DNA of 64,000 nt from Siphonodentalium dalli (Eukaryota > Mollusca > Scaphopoda > Gadilida > Siphonodentaliidae). The notes under the pieces were generated by a model. It did not search any database. It was not told the DNA's origin and saw only the letters and a program-made list of their open reading frames with translations. Below, piece after piece: positions 33,877 to 45,720 of this stretch. Within the stretch, counting starts at the first letter, position 1. Every line of letters starts with the position of its first letter. Where the stretch lies: contig CP136061.1 of assembly GCA_032622095.1 (NCBI GenBank), positions 235,805,815-235,869,814 of the forward strand, given 5' to 3'. The position numbers were made by a program, and so were the translations under genes.

Positions 33877-34262
33877 AAATTATAAAATAAGCCGCAATAT
33901 TCTTTGTTCGCGAGAACAGGCTGGAAATTATAAAATAAGTCGTAATGTTCTATGTTCACGAGAACAGACTGGAAATTATAAAATAAGCCGTAAAGTTCTA
34001 TATTCACGGGAACAGGCTGAAAATTATATAATAAGACGTAATGTTCTATATTCATGAGAACAGACTGGAAATTATAAAATAAGTCGTAATGTTCTATATT
34101 CATGAGAACAAGCTGGAAATTATAAAATAAGTCGTAATGTTCTATGTTCACGGGAACAGGCTGGAAATTATAAAATAAGCCGTAAACTTCGATATTCACG
34201 GGAACAGGCTGGAAATTATAAAATAAGTCGTAATGTTCTATGCTCACGAGAACAGGCTGGAA
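33877..34262 (-). repeat. 48-bp minisatellite, 8 units, open in one frame
   Basis: Eight units of a 48-mer containing 'ggaaattataaaataagtcg' and 'taatgttctatattcacg'. On the minus strand the array is open and encodes a 16-residue repeat of the form 'FQPVPVNIEHYDLFYN'; differences between units are mostly substitutions that keep the frame. The paralogous array at 38336-38680 has seven units, and a one-base deletion breaks its frame. Probably non-coding, but the 3n period and open frame are noted. Confidence 0.85.
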
Positions 34263-34950
34263 AATTAAGTTTTATTAACAAGGATGAAATCAGACAGGCT
34301 GCTTTAAACGAGTAATGGGTATTTTTCCTGTAATAATTAGTTTAGTGTTTTGCGGATAATTAAAGTGGATCGAGTCCTCGACTTGCATGGTGACCAAAAG
34401 TCTGACACCACGCGTGTCGCAGATGCTGTTCCAATTTCGAATTTCCTAAATCTACCTCCTGTGTGAACCGAATTACGAACTTTGGGATATCCCATTGGCG
34501 CCGATGTAGTGAAAAACTACAATCATACCCTTATACCTTTGATAAAAACGTCAAAGTTTGAATTGCCCAGTCGATAATATACACCAGTAAATTAAGCGAA
34601 AATTATGAATTTGATCTGTCAAGTCGGAAATACAGACTGATGTTAGGATTATTTTTTGTTAGTAATCGGTGGAGGTGTTCAATTTTTAGGTAGATAATCA
34701 GCTTAGAATGATCACATTTTGAGTCGATAATATGCTGAAAATGACAGCGATTTAGTCAAGTTATCGACTCATAATGAGACGATTCTAAGCAGATTATGTG
34801 CGGACAATGACACAAGTAAGCCAACTCACGACTTTTCAGGTGTACGCTCTTTGGCACACGCCATAAAACGAAATAACGTGTATGTGTCCAATATATGCTT
34901 ATTTCAGAATCAAATAATCAAATTATATGTACACATTATAGGTCGATTAT

Positions 34951-35238
34951 GTGCGTATTTGCGCGAGGATATGTTTACACTATGTCTATGGACACAATAA
35001 TTTGTATCTAAAGGGTGTCCTGAATAAAGTTTTCTCAATAATTAAGACGATTCCTCAGGATATAGTTGACCTGGTTATAATCGGGCTATATTTTCTCGGA
35101 GACCTGCATTCCTATACAATTCGCAGACTGATATTACACATGCGATGTAACTTGCCATACAGAGCGTTTAATATTCCATACCAAATTACGGTAAGAAAAC
35201 GTACCACGATGTTGTTTGTTGATTCCCTCTATGTATGA
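34951..35238 (+). CDS. Unrecognised 95-codon open frame in block B1
   Basis: Open from a GTG to TGA; there is no ATG near its start, so if coding it would be an internal or last exon. The translation includes 'FSIIKTIPQDIVDLVIIGLY' and ends 'TTMLFVDSLYV'. It is identical in block B3 (39367-39654), but the whole blocks are almost identical, so this is not evidence of selection. No domain recognised. Confidence 0.25.
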   Translation: MRICARICLHYVYGHNNLYLKGVLNKVFSIIKTIPQDIVDLVIIGLYFLGDLHSYTIRRLILHMRCNLPYRAFNIPYQITVRKRTTMLFVDSLYV

Positions 35239-35248
35239 ACGCATTCAA

Positions 35249-36086
35249 GCGTGAAATTTCGTTTTAAAATTTCGTGATCGATATTATTAGCAGTAACTTA
35301 AACTGGTATATCATCAAACGCAACACCATAGCACGGTCGCCGGTATTTGTTGATAATTCGATAAATTATTGTTTTTTTTATTTTTAATATTTTGTTTTTT
35401 AATTCTTTATTGACACTATATACATGGACATATTCATATATTTAAAATACAGCATAATGACAATAACAATAATAATATCCTGGTATTTTCGGGGGGGGGA
35501 CTTTCGCTCGCAACTCACACACGCCTTACACACGTTCAAAATCGAAGACACCTGATGCGTGTTTTTGATTACACAGACTATGTTTATGACTGGAATGTCA
35601 CCAGAAATCTTTTAGTATGCTTTTAAATATCCATGTAATTTATAGTCTCCGATATGACAAAAATTGCCTCTATCCGTGCCCGGAATCTATACAGCGTTAA
35701 TTCGACAAACATTTTGGGGTCATGCTGACACTGGAAATTATATTTTCAAACCCAAAAAAGCCATCCGTATCACAGCAAACACAATGTACAGGAGCCACAC
35801 AGAGCTTCCGGAAATAAATATTCAGGAAATAAATAATCTGAATTTTTACGACGTGTATCGGTTACAATCGGCTACATTTTATTGGGTGGATAAAAGGATA
35901 TCTCCCGAAATCATTTGGTAACTCGATTGAAGATACAACTGCCGATACTGGACAGGCTGGTAAATTGAAAATATTAACCCCGAGAACGGCTTCACTTCTA
36001 TAGTACCCCAACATGCGTTCCCGTGCATATGTAACTCATTGGATACAAATTAAAAAAATATCTTATTTGGAAATAGATGAAAAAAA
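35249..36086 (+). repeat. 838-bp tandem duplication, first copy
   Basis: Begins 'gcgtgaaatttcg' and ends in 'gaaatagatgaaaaaa'. The next copy (36087-36926) begins with the same 'gcgtgaaatttcg'. The two copies differ only at homopolymers and one or two substitutions, so the event is recent. It spans the B/A junction, which is why a truncated LINE tail (35712-36086) is present here. Confidence 0.9.
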
Positions 36087-36926
36087 GCGTGAAATTTCGT
36101 TTTAAAATTTCGTGATCGATATTATTAGCAGTAACTTAAACTGGTATATCATCAAACGCAACACCATAGCACGGTCGCCGGTATTTGTTGATAATTCGAT
36201 AAATTATTGTTTTTTTTATTTTTAATATTTTGTTTTTTAATTCTTTATTGACACTATATACATGGACATATTCATATATTTAAAATACAGCATAATGACA
36301 ATAACAAAAATAATATCCTGGTATTTTCGGGGGGGGGGGACTTTCGCTCGCAACTCACACACGCCTTACACACGTTCAAAATCGAAGACACCTGATGCGT
36401 GTTTTTGATTACACAGACTATGTTTATGACTGGAATGTCACCAGAAATCTTTTAGTATGCTTTTAAATATCCATGTAATTTATAGTCTCCGATATGACAA
36501 AAATTGCCTCTATCCGTGCCCGGAATCTATACAGCGTTAATTCGACAAACATTTTGGGGTCATGCTGACACTGGAAATTATATTTTCAAACCCAAAAAAG
36601 CCATCCGTATCACAGCAAACACAATGTACAGGAGCCACACAGAGCTTCCGGAAATAAATATTCAGGAAATAAATAATCTGAATTTTTACGACGTGTATCG
36701 GTTACAATCGGCTACATTTTATTGGGTGGATAAAAGGATATCTCCCGAAATCATTTGGTAACTCGATTGAAGATACAACTGCCGATACTGGACAGGCTGG
36801 TAAATTGAAAATATTAACCCCGAGAACGGCTTCACTTCTATAGTACCCCAACATGCGTTCCCGTGCATATGTAACTCATTGGATACAAATTAAAAAAATA
36901 TCTTATTTGGAAATAGATGAAAAAAA
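36087..36926 (+). repeat. 838-bp tandem duplication, second copy
   Basis: Near-identical to 35249-36086, including the same G-tract and the same LINE-derived frame containing 'FYDVYRLQSATFYWVDKRIS'. After it the sequence continues into the rest of block A. Confidence 0.9.
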
Positions 36927-37943
36927 AGAATTGAAAAATAAATACTTATCGTATACTCGACAGAAGTTAAATGCGACAACTCATTTTATCAACACTGTAA
37001 AGTGGCATACAGGAATAGCGTAGACCCCCTGATCTTCCAGTCATTGTCATACCGCTATGTATGTTCACCTTAACATTTTGTCGGGATGAAACGAGAACTT
37101 GCTCCTATATGACGATATATGAATTACTCGCGTGTCTGAAACAAAATTTCAATTGTAGCAACAACGATCATTCAATGAATTTCATAATCGGAAGTCATTA
37201 CTTTCTTAACCAGTAAATAAGCAATCGAAACAGCCCGACCATACCCCATCATCAGTGACAGATTTATAACAAGCCCATGCAAACAGCTAATACATATTTA
37301 TCAACACATATAGGTACATCCCATAAGTGGGTTGGATAAATGTACATTATTGGTCTACTTTGAACTACATTCCATCATTTCCATTATCATTTAACTTTAT
37401 TAGTTTCCACTTCATGTTGGTATACGTGGGGATTATTGAATCTGAATTAAGACATATATGAACCTAAATTGGACGCTATCAGAACAGTCGTATAAGAGCT
37501 TATTTCAATGCGAAATATCAATTCAAAATAAGCTCATATAGGCACTATTTAATCTACTTTTTCGTCAACAAGACATACCAGTTGAACGCTCTTGTGTTTT
37601 CACGAATGTGTTTTCACTGCGGCCAGCGCTATTCAATGAAATAACGGATATGAGTCCTATATAAGCTTATTTCAGAACAAAATAAGTTCTATATGAACCG
37701 ATGTGATGTCCAAAATGAACCTATTTTCACGAGGCTATGTTGGGGCGACAAGAAGACGATCCATCTGGACCATGCGCTCCCGTATAATAGCATTTTAATT
37801 TTTGGTTATTACCATTGTCAGAGTAAATATTATACAAATAAACAACCATCATCATCATCATCTTCCAGTTCAATACTAAATATCCACCAGCTGTACACCT
37901 TCAGTGCCAGAAAATAATTAGATCGGAACCATGAACCCATTAA
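36552..37943 (+). repeat. Block A3: LINE 3' end plus flank, duplicate of 31631-33006
   Basis: 5'-truncated LINE ORF2 tail starting 'ttttggggtcatgctgac', with 'ITANTMYRSHTELPEINIQE' better preserved than at 31670, where bases have been lost. The downstream flank repeats block A1, with 'aacgctcttg' near 37584 as the degenerate motif. It ends at the empty TTAA site. Confidence 0.8.
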
Positions 37944-40126
37944 TATGAGATTTTGGTGTAAAATATATATATTTTCAAGGAGGACGTTTTAACACTTCAG
38001 AGAAGGCGTTTTAACACTTCAGAGAAGGCGTTTTAACAGGACATTTTAACACTTTTTGTAGCAAAAATACCTATGATCGTCTCTTATAAATCGCGTCCTT
38101 ACTCCCGTCACCCAAAAGCAGAAGATAATAAAGAGCATTATAAAGTAAGATTGTTTTCAAAGTTAAATGATGGATTCGAGTGAGTAATTTTACGCTGTTT
38201 GTGCACTACGAATACTAGTGATTTCAAGTCATAGTATATTTGATTATGACATAAGCCCATAGTGGACTTACACCCTTTACAATAGTCCCATATAGGGCGT
38301 ATTTGAGTTTTCAATTAAAGCCAATATAAGCTCATTTCGCGAAATTATAAAATAAGCCGCAATATTCTTTGTTCACGAGAACAGGCTGGAAATTATAAAA
38401 TAAGCCGTAAAGTTCTATATTCACGGGAACAGGCTGAAAATTATATAATAAGACTAATGTTCTATATTCATGAGAACAGACTGGAAATTATAAAATAAGT
38501 CGTAATGTTCTATATTCATGAGAACAAGCTGGAAATTATAAAATAAGTCGTAATGTTCTATGTTCACGGGAACAGGCTGGAAATTATAAAATATGCCGTA
38601 AACTTCGATATTCACGGGAACAGGCTGGAAATTATAAAATAAGTCGTAATGTTCTATGCTCACGAGAACAGGCTGGAAAATTAAGTTTTATTAACAAGGA
38701 TGAAATCAGACAGGCTGCTTTAAACGAGTAATGGGTATTTTTCCTGTAATAATTAGTTTAGTGTTTTGCGGATAATTAAAGTGGATCGAGTCCTCGACTT
38801 GCATGGTGACCAAAAGTCTGACACCACGCGTGTCGCAGATGCTGTTCCAATTTCGAATTTCCTAAATCTACCTTCTGTGTGAACCGAATTACGAACTTTG
38901 GGATATCCCATTGGCGCCGATGTAGTGAAAAACTACAATCATACCCTTACACCTTTGATAAAAACGTCAAAGTTTGAATTGCCCAGTCGATAATATACAC
39001 CAGTAAATTAAGCGAAAGTTATGAATTTGATCTGTCAAGTCGGAAATACAGACTGATGTTAGGATTATTTTTTTTTAGTAATCGGTGGAGGTGTTCAATT
39101 TTTAGGTAGATAATCAGCTTAGAATTATCACATTTTGAGTCGATAATATGCTGAAAATGACAGCGATTTAGTCACGTTATCGACTCATAATGAGACGATT
39201 CTAAGCAGATTATGTGCGGACAATGACACAAGTAAGCCAACTCACGACTTTTCAGGTGTACGCTCTTTGGCACACGCCATAAAACGAAATAACGTGTATG
39301 TGTCCAATATATGCTTATTTCAGAATCAAATAATCAAATTATATGTACACATTATAGGTCGATTATGTGCGTATTTGCGCGAGGATATGTTTACACTATG
39401 TCTATGGACACAATAATTTGTATCTAAAGGGTGTCCTGAATAAAGTTTTCTCAATAATTAAGACGATTCCTCAGGATATAGTTGACCTGGTTATAATCGG
39501 GCTATATTTTCTCGGAGACCTGCATTCCTATACAATTCGCAGACTGATATTACACATGCGATGTAACTTGCCATACAGAGCGTTTAATATTCCATACCAA
39601 ATTACGGTAAGAAAACGTACCACGATGTTGTTTGTTGATTCCCTCTATGTATGAACGCATTCAAGCGTGAAATTTCGTTTTAAAATTTCGTGATCGATAT
39701 TATTAGCAGTAACTTAAACTGGTATATCATCAAACGCAACACCATAGCACGGTCGCCGGTATTTGTTGATAATTCGATAAATTATTGTTTTTTTTATTTT
39801 TAATATTTTGTTTTTTAATTCTTTATTGACACTATATACATGGACATATTCATATATTTAAAATACAGCATAATGACAATAACAAAAATAATATCCTGGT
39901 ATTTTCGGGGGGGGGGACTTTCGCTCGCAACTCACACACGCCTTACACACGTTCAAAATCAAAGACACCTCATGCGTGTTTTTGATTACACAGACTATGT
40001 TTATGACTGGAATGTCACCAGAAATCTTTTAGTATGCTTTTAAATATCCATGTAATTTATAGTCTCCGATATGACAAAAATTGCCTCTATCCGTGCCCGG
40101 AATCTATACAGCGTTAATTCGACAAT
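37944..40126 (+). repeat. Block B3: duplicate of 33501-35711
   Basis: Includes a seven-unit 48-bp array (38336-38680), an identical copy of the 95-codon frame (39367-39654) and the G-tract (about 39907). It diverges from B1 after 'ttaattcgacaa', marking the right edge of the tandem duplication. Confidence 0.85.
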
Positions 40127-40743
40127 CATCAGCAAGTGAAAAACGAACAGAATCACAAATACATGTTATTTGTCCTCAAAGTACTTGACAGGGCAAGGTA
40201 TATCGTTAAGGATATCTCTCTTTAGTGCTATTATATCTATTTCTCTAATTATCTATTATCTACATGGGAACTGTCTCGCAATCCTCCTGCATTATAGACT
40301 ACATGTATGAAACTCCAAGTGGTATACAACTGTCTTATAAATATAAATCTAAGTGGTTGTATCACGCTGTCCATAGACAACGCGAGACATCACCAGAAGG
40401 AAATCCTTCTCGGTTCTATAGCAATAATATTAAAACTTTCACTATGTGATACAATATCGTATCTTGATTTTCCGACACACTATCTACGCATTGTTTCAAA
40501 CGGATGGATAATTTGATCCAATGCTAGTTTCAAATCGATTCGAAATAAATATGTGCTAACAGTTTGGAGCTTTTAGTTGCATTCAAAGGCGTGTATGGAA
40601 GAAGGCCTGCCATTCTATTTGAGAAATATCGATCACATTGTGTAGGAGACGATTTATGCAACGGGTCGTACATCGTCAGCGTCCTCCGAGTCAGAACTGC
40701 TCGCTCGTGACATACACTAACAGTGGTCAATTCGCCTTCTGAA

Positions 40744-41059
40744 ATGTGTGCGTGGAAGCTATATCTGAATCTGAAACAAATATTGAAGAATGTCATTATT
40801 TTGTCATGCATATTTGTTGGTGTGATGAAAGCCAATTCCGCTGAGTTTGAACAGCGAGTTATGGCAGATGGGGACTTGGTTACGGGAACCCTGCTTGTCT
40901 CTGAAACCGTTTGTGGCACCATAGAATGTGGATCGGCTTGCAGTCCCAAACAAGGATGTACTACGTTCGGATTCAACTCTCGCACAAAACAGTGTCTGCT
41001 GTTCAAGGCTGGAACGGCTGGAGCCATTCTCACGAAGACACCGGACTGGGACCTCTTCA
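40744..41059 (+). CDS. Secreted PAN/apple-domain protein, first exon
   Basis: 105 residues plus one base, ending at the consensus donor A/GTGAGT (41060-41065), phase 1. The ATG at 40744 is chosen because the frame upstream has no other ATG, -3 is a purine, and it puts a signal peptide first: charged start 'MCAWKLYLNLKQILKN', hydrophobic core 'VIILSCIFVGVM', likely cleavage after 'KANSA' (residue ~33). Residues 55-92 form a PAN/apple module with cysteines 57, 62, 66, 72 and 84 and the motif 'GCTTFGFN' before the last cysteine. Such modules bind proteins or sugars outside the cell and in molluscs often precede a C-type lectin domain (recalled). Later exons were not found in the window, so full length and final function are unknown. 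Confidence 0.72.
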
Positions 41060-42870
41060 GTGAGTATTTGTATATTATAATGTGAATCATTTGTACGTTG
41101 AACGGTTGCTTTACTTAACTGTATACATATGTCAATGACGCCAACGTACAGGAATGTGATCTCCTGTTAAATTTAATATACATTCAGATAAAAAATAAAT
41201 TGAACGTACGCAAAGCAGAATAAACAAGAGGTGTGCACTCGAGTGCTATCATACCCACACTGTGGCAAATTCAACCCGCATTATCCGTAAACCCAACAAA
41301 AAAGATTTTTAACTTTAAAGAAACATTTGGACTAATTATATCGATATGGTGTCACAAGAAGCTTGTACAGAAAAAATATTAGAAATTGGTTCATATTTGT
41401 TAAAGTTATTAAGTCGGACAGAATTTTCTATGTCAAAATAAGTCGAAAATGAAGTGTAATATTACGAAAAACAGCCTGAGCCAATCCCTAGCCGCATCAT
41501 GTAGAGATGGTATTGTGAGAAGCATGTATACCAAAATTTTTTGAAATCGGTTCATATTTGTTAAAGTTATAAAGTCGGACAGAATTTTCTAAGTCAAAAT
41601 AAGTCGAAAATGAGGCGTAACTTTAAAAAAATCGGATCATGCGGAGAGGCAGTCCTAAGGAGATTGCATACACAAAATTATTGAAATCGGTTCATAGTTG
41701 TTCGAGTTATGAGGTCGGACGGACGGACGGACGGACGTACCGACGACAGGGTACTTGTGTGAACATGTACTTGTGGGCTGCTGGACAAGTCATGCGAGGT
41801 GCAGTGCGTCCACCTTATACTTGTGATAGGCGCATTGGATGGCCGTATGTATGAGCTTCGTCGATCAACTCATGAGTCTCAGTGGGCTGCAGCCCACAGA
41901 CAGAACAACGCAATCTAACTCGGTGGGTTGCAGCCCAGAGCAATGCAATCTAAACAAGAAAGGGTAACGCCACCAAGATTATAGTATTACATATAAATAG
42001 AAATTATAAAAAAATACATAAAATATTTTGATAACTATTGCGTTTAAACAAGTAATCCTTCAAATTATTACTAACAAAGCAAGTAAACGACTGTGGGGTC
42101 ACTCAACAGATTATAAAGACTTGGACTTAGTATACTGTAAATACTAAAATTTAAATGAAATAATTGAAAGATAAAATTTAGCAAGTAGTGAAAGTTAATT
42201 TTCTCATTTAATTTTTTTTTTGGGTTAAATAAAGCAATAATATAAATGTAAAATTTGGTTTAAAAAAAAATGATTGACCGTGGCTCTTCCAATAATTGCG
42301 CGACTGACCTGGTCAATTGTTCTTAAGAAGTTGTTTTGAGAATTACAATGGAGGGAAATAGTTATGGCTGTGGCTTCGCAAGTAATTAACTTGGTGACGT
42401 GATGTTAACAAATCTGAACTCCAGTAAACCAACGACGCCCCGTACCAAATATAAGGTAAATAAATGATTCTTTAGAAGTTGTTTTAAGATTTACTATGGA
42501 GGGAAAGAATTGTGTTGCTGGCTTCGCAACTATTTGACCTCATTGTAACAAATATAAATATTAGTCACTCGGGCAATAGATGTATCTATTCTGTATATTA
42601 AGTTATTGGGTCTTACGTGTCTTGAGATGTCTAAATATTTTTCGATGGGCAGATCGCGCAAGCGCAGGGGACCACCGCCAATCTTCTCTGTTGTGATTCC
42701 AATTGTTGGCTTATTAAATATGCCTAAGAAACAGTCGCGCGCAAATCGCGCTCCGTAGGTCGGGTTTTGGATCCAAGTTAATGAAAATATCATTGAAATA
42801 ATCGGTCCCCCCCCCCAATAAACATCCATATGTTCAATATACATGTTTTTGGAGCAGAATTAGGAAGACC
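41060..42870 (+). other. Probable first intron of the PAN-domain gene, repeat-bearing
   Basis: Begins with GTGAGT. At about 41370-41740 it holds a repeat with three units containing 'gaaatcggttcatatttgtt' and 'agtcggacagaattttct', ending in a GGAC tetranucleotide run. 'cagtgggctgcagcccac' (about 41879-41897) is a short palindrome. No acceptor followed by a recognisable PAN or lectin exon was found before the hAT element at 43.6 kb. Confidence 0.45.
41716..41737. repeat. GGAC tetranucleotide microsatellite
   Basis: Five tandem units at the end of the intronic repeat. Confidence 0.9.
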
Positions 42871-42874
42871 ATAT

Positions 42875-43295
42875 TGGACGGCATAATTCTGCTGTGGTTA
42901 AGTGGTCAATTACTTTGGACATTACTGTATGTAGATGGAGTTATCATTAGACCTCACATCCCTATATGGGATACAGTAATGCCCAAAGTAATTGACCACT
43001 TAACCACAGCAGAATTATGGGTAATTTTTCAGGATTTAAAATCCTGAAAAAATACCCATAATTCTGCTGTGGTTAAGTGGTCAATTACTTTGGACATTAC
43101 TGTATGTGGATGGAGTTATCATTAGACCTCGCATCCTTATATGGGCCTCAGTAATGCCAAAAGTAATTAACCAATTAACCACAGCAGAATTATATGTAAT
43201 TTTTCAGGATTTAAAATCTTGAAAAATTACCCATAATTCTGCTGTGGTTAAGTGGTCAATTACTTTGGACATTACTGTATGTAGATGGAGTTAAA
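42875..43295. repeat. Array of hairpins, ~180-bp period
   Basis: The 48-base arm containing 'aattctgctgtggttaag' and 'tcaattactttggacattac' and its complement alternate: forward near 42881, 43053 and 43231; reverse near 42973 and 43147. Between them are two inner palindromes, 'caggatttaaaatcctg' (about 43030) and its near copy (about 43206). This is a MITE-like palindrome multiplied head-to-tail. No target duplication recognised. Confidence 0.8.
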
Positions 43296-43504
43296 TCTCA
43301 CATCAGTGTGTTGGAGATTTTGGACCTTGACTTGGGACCTTTGTTTTTTAACGCAACAAATGCGAGTACACCTTATACACACATTTCTGATGTCGCCAGA
43401 GTTTTTCTTGGATAAGATGAGTTTGAAGCCTGCTTACATTTCAAAATGTTGTCAGTTTTGTATTGTCTGCAGCAGCATATCTACCAATGTAGATGACTAT
43501 ACAT

Positions 43505-43590
43505 GAGTCAAGTCCGGATGCATGATGGTCCAGCTAAGTCCTAATATCCATATCTTATGCCCAGAATCCAAAGGTATAGCACAATCATAA
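43505..43590 (+). repeat. Satellite unit left of the hAT insertion
   Basis: 'gagtcaagtccggatgcatg', 'atggtccag' and 'gcccagaatccaaaggtata' match the ~160-bp satellite at 49813-50490. The hAT element lies inside this unit, which continues at 49813. Confidence 0.7.
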
Positions 43591-44094
43591 TAGGGGTCTG
43601 CGAATCGGGGATTTTGCATCGAATCGAATCTCGATATCGAATCTCCTTCCTGATATCGACATCGAATCTCGAATCGAATCAGCTAGTGGTTGACATTGTT
43701 TACCAGTGCGTAATTCGGTGTCTCATTACAAAAACTGCAAAATTCAATAGATACTATATAAAACTTTTTAATCTTCTTAAACAGCAGTTGGAACTTGCAT
43801 CTTTTTTAGGGAAATCATGACATAGGCAAGTCACTCTCGGTCTCATTGGGGTTTGGGATATGTTGCATTGAATTTCTATCTAGCTGTGTCATGGAGACCA
43901 TTACACAAGAAGTGACAGTATGACATTTAAAGACATGTAGTTCAATCAACGTATCACCAACTTCATGGAATTGAAGTAACTTGTCTACATTATTTAATAA
44001 AGATAACACAGAATTTGACACACTTGGAAATGGGTACATCGTTATAATCAGGGAGCCTGATGGGTCTATTTGCACAATCGCATACGAAAGGTTT

Positions 44095-44510
44095 GATGCC
44101 CCAGATGTGTTACACCCCAGGAACGTTCAAAGAAATCGGATTTCTTAAGTTCCGCATTCCTGGCGTTTAGGGGCCAGAGACCCCACAAAACCCCAAAAAT
44201 GAATTATATTTGCACTTTTGAGTACAACGCTGATTTTTGTATTAATTGTGCTCCAGCAATTACTGATCAACAATACACAATTTCTGAAACGAAATTTCCG
44301 GGCGTTTTCATTTCAGAAAGGCGGTTTTGAAAGTATCCCCCAAAACCCCAAAAATTACTTCTATTTGCACTTTCGAGTACAAAGTTGATTTTCATATTAA
44401 TAGTGCTCTAGTCATCACTGATTAATAATACACTATTTCTGAAACAAAATTCCTTGGCGTTTTCATTTCTGAATGAGTTTTTTTAATGTGCCCCCAAAAA
44501 ACTAGAAAAT
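44095..44510 (+). repeat. hAT arm segment, left, mirrored at 49020-49440
   Basis: Two internal units of ~190 bp contain 'ttctgaaacgaaatttccgg' and 'gcgttttcatttcagaaagg' (about 44281 and 44420). The right arm has the complementary units (about 49070 and 49215). 'aagttccgcattcctggcgt' (44138) and its complement (49355) mark the outer edge of the most conserved part. Confidence 0.85.
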
Positions 44511-44599
44511 TAATTTCCTCAATAGTTATCCTGCTATCGCTAGTCATAATAACCTCGTTTAAGAAAATTCCGTACATTTTCATTTAAGAAGCACATGCC

Positions 44600-45720
44600 A
44601 CGTGAAACAATTGACCCTACCCCAATAATACTTAATTATATAGGAGTAAGTATTATTGGGGTGGGTAATTTTTGTGCTGGGGGATATGTGTTAAGGAGAT
44701 GGTGGGTTCGTGTTAAGTCCCAACGAAAACCCGAAAAAAAAAATTATTTGCACTGCCGTACGCACAGATAATATTTTTTCTTAATACTATCTCCACTATC
44801 ATCATTGTTCACAGACCAAATGGTAAAAAAAAAACTTGGTCAGAGTCAATGGTGTAGTAACACCTAGCATTTCATATTCTCATATAAGCGATAAAACAAT
44901 GCAATATTCCTTTTAATTAAACGTGACTTTTTTAGGTATTTATTAAGCTGTACAATCATGTATTATGCGAAGCCTGTATTCTATGAACACTTTCAGGTGG
45001 GACATTCCAATTTATGATTCGATTTATTTGAAAGTATGTTGTTGCTATATAACAGGATACCTAAACACCGGACTCACCCCATAGGATAAATGATGTGTCC
45101 CTATCATGGGCACAATCCTGCACAATGGGAAAAACAACTTCGCGCGAATCAATGTCAAGTATGACCGCGTTGGGAATTTCTTCGAAAGCTCCAGAACAAT
45201 ATAGACATTTGAAGCGAGGACGATGACAGATTTATGTCAAGTATAAACACGGGCAGAATTGATTGCTGGTGTCAGAACCCGGCTGAACAACATTCGCATT
45301 GAAGTAGTGTCATTCAACTATCGGCGCCAACTCAACAATCCTGCACAATGGGGAAAAACAAGTTCGCGCGAATCAATGTCAAGTATGACCGCGTTGGGAA
45401 TTTCTTCGAAAGCTGCAGAACTATATAGACATTTGAAGCGAGGACGATGACAGATTTATGTCAAGTATAAACACGGGCAGAATTGATTGCTGGTGTCAGA
45501 ACCCGGCTGAACAACATTCGCATTGAAATAGTGTCATTCAACTATCGGCGCCAACTCAATAGTTATTCATGAGTTGATATCCGACGTCATGGGTGTTTTC
45601 AAAAGTGGGCGAGCAACTCTCCGTGGCCAGTTTTCTAATTGATTTTACAGAAAAACTTTCGTCGTGTATACTTTCTGAGAACTACTTTCTGGAGAAGCCC
45701 TTTAGCTAAGATCTGTATTA
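44600..45720 (+). repeat. hAT interior, left: small palindrome and ~240-bp tandem duplication
   Basis: A short palindrome 'cccaataatacttaattata' / 'aagtattattggg' lies at 44620-44665. Then two near-identical units of ~240 bp (about 45105-45335 and 45340-45560) contain 'cgcgcgaatcaatgtcaagt' and 'gattgctggtgtcagaaccc'. No recognised gene. Confidence 0.7.

Larger units (their letters stand above)
33501..35711 (+). repeat. Block B1: ~2.2-kb unit, duplicated at 37944-40126
   Basis: Near-identical to 37944-40126, offset 4416 bp at the shared ORF near 34951. It contains a 48-bp minisatellite, AT-rich non-coding DNA, a 95-codon open frame, a G-tract at about 35490 and a final segment joined directly to LINE sequence at 35712. 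No family recognised. Confidence 0.85.
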
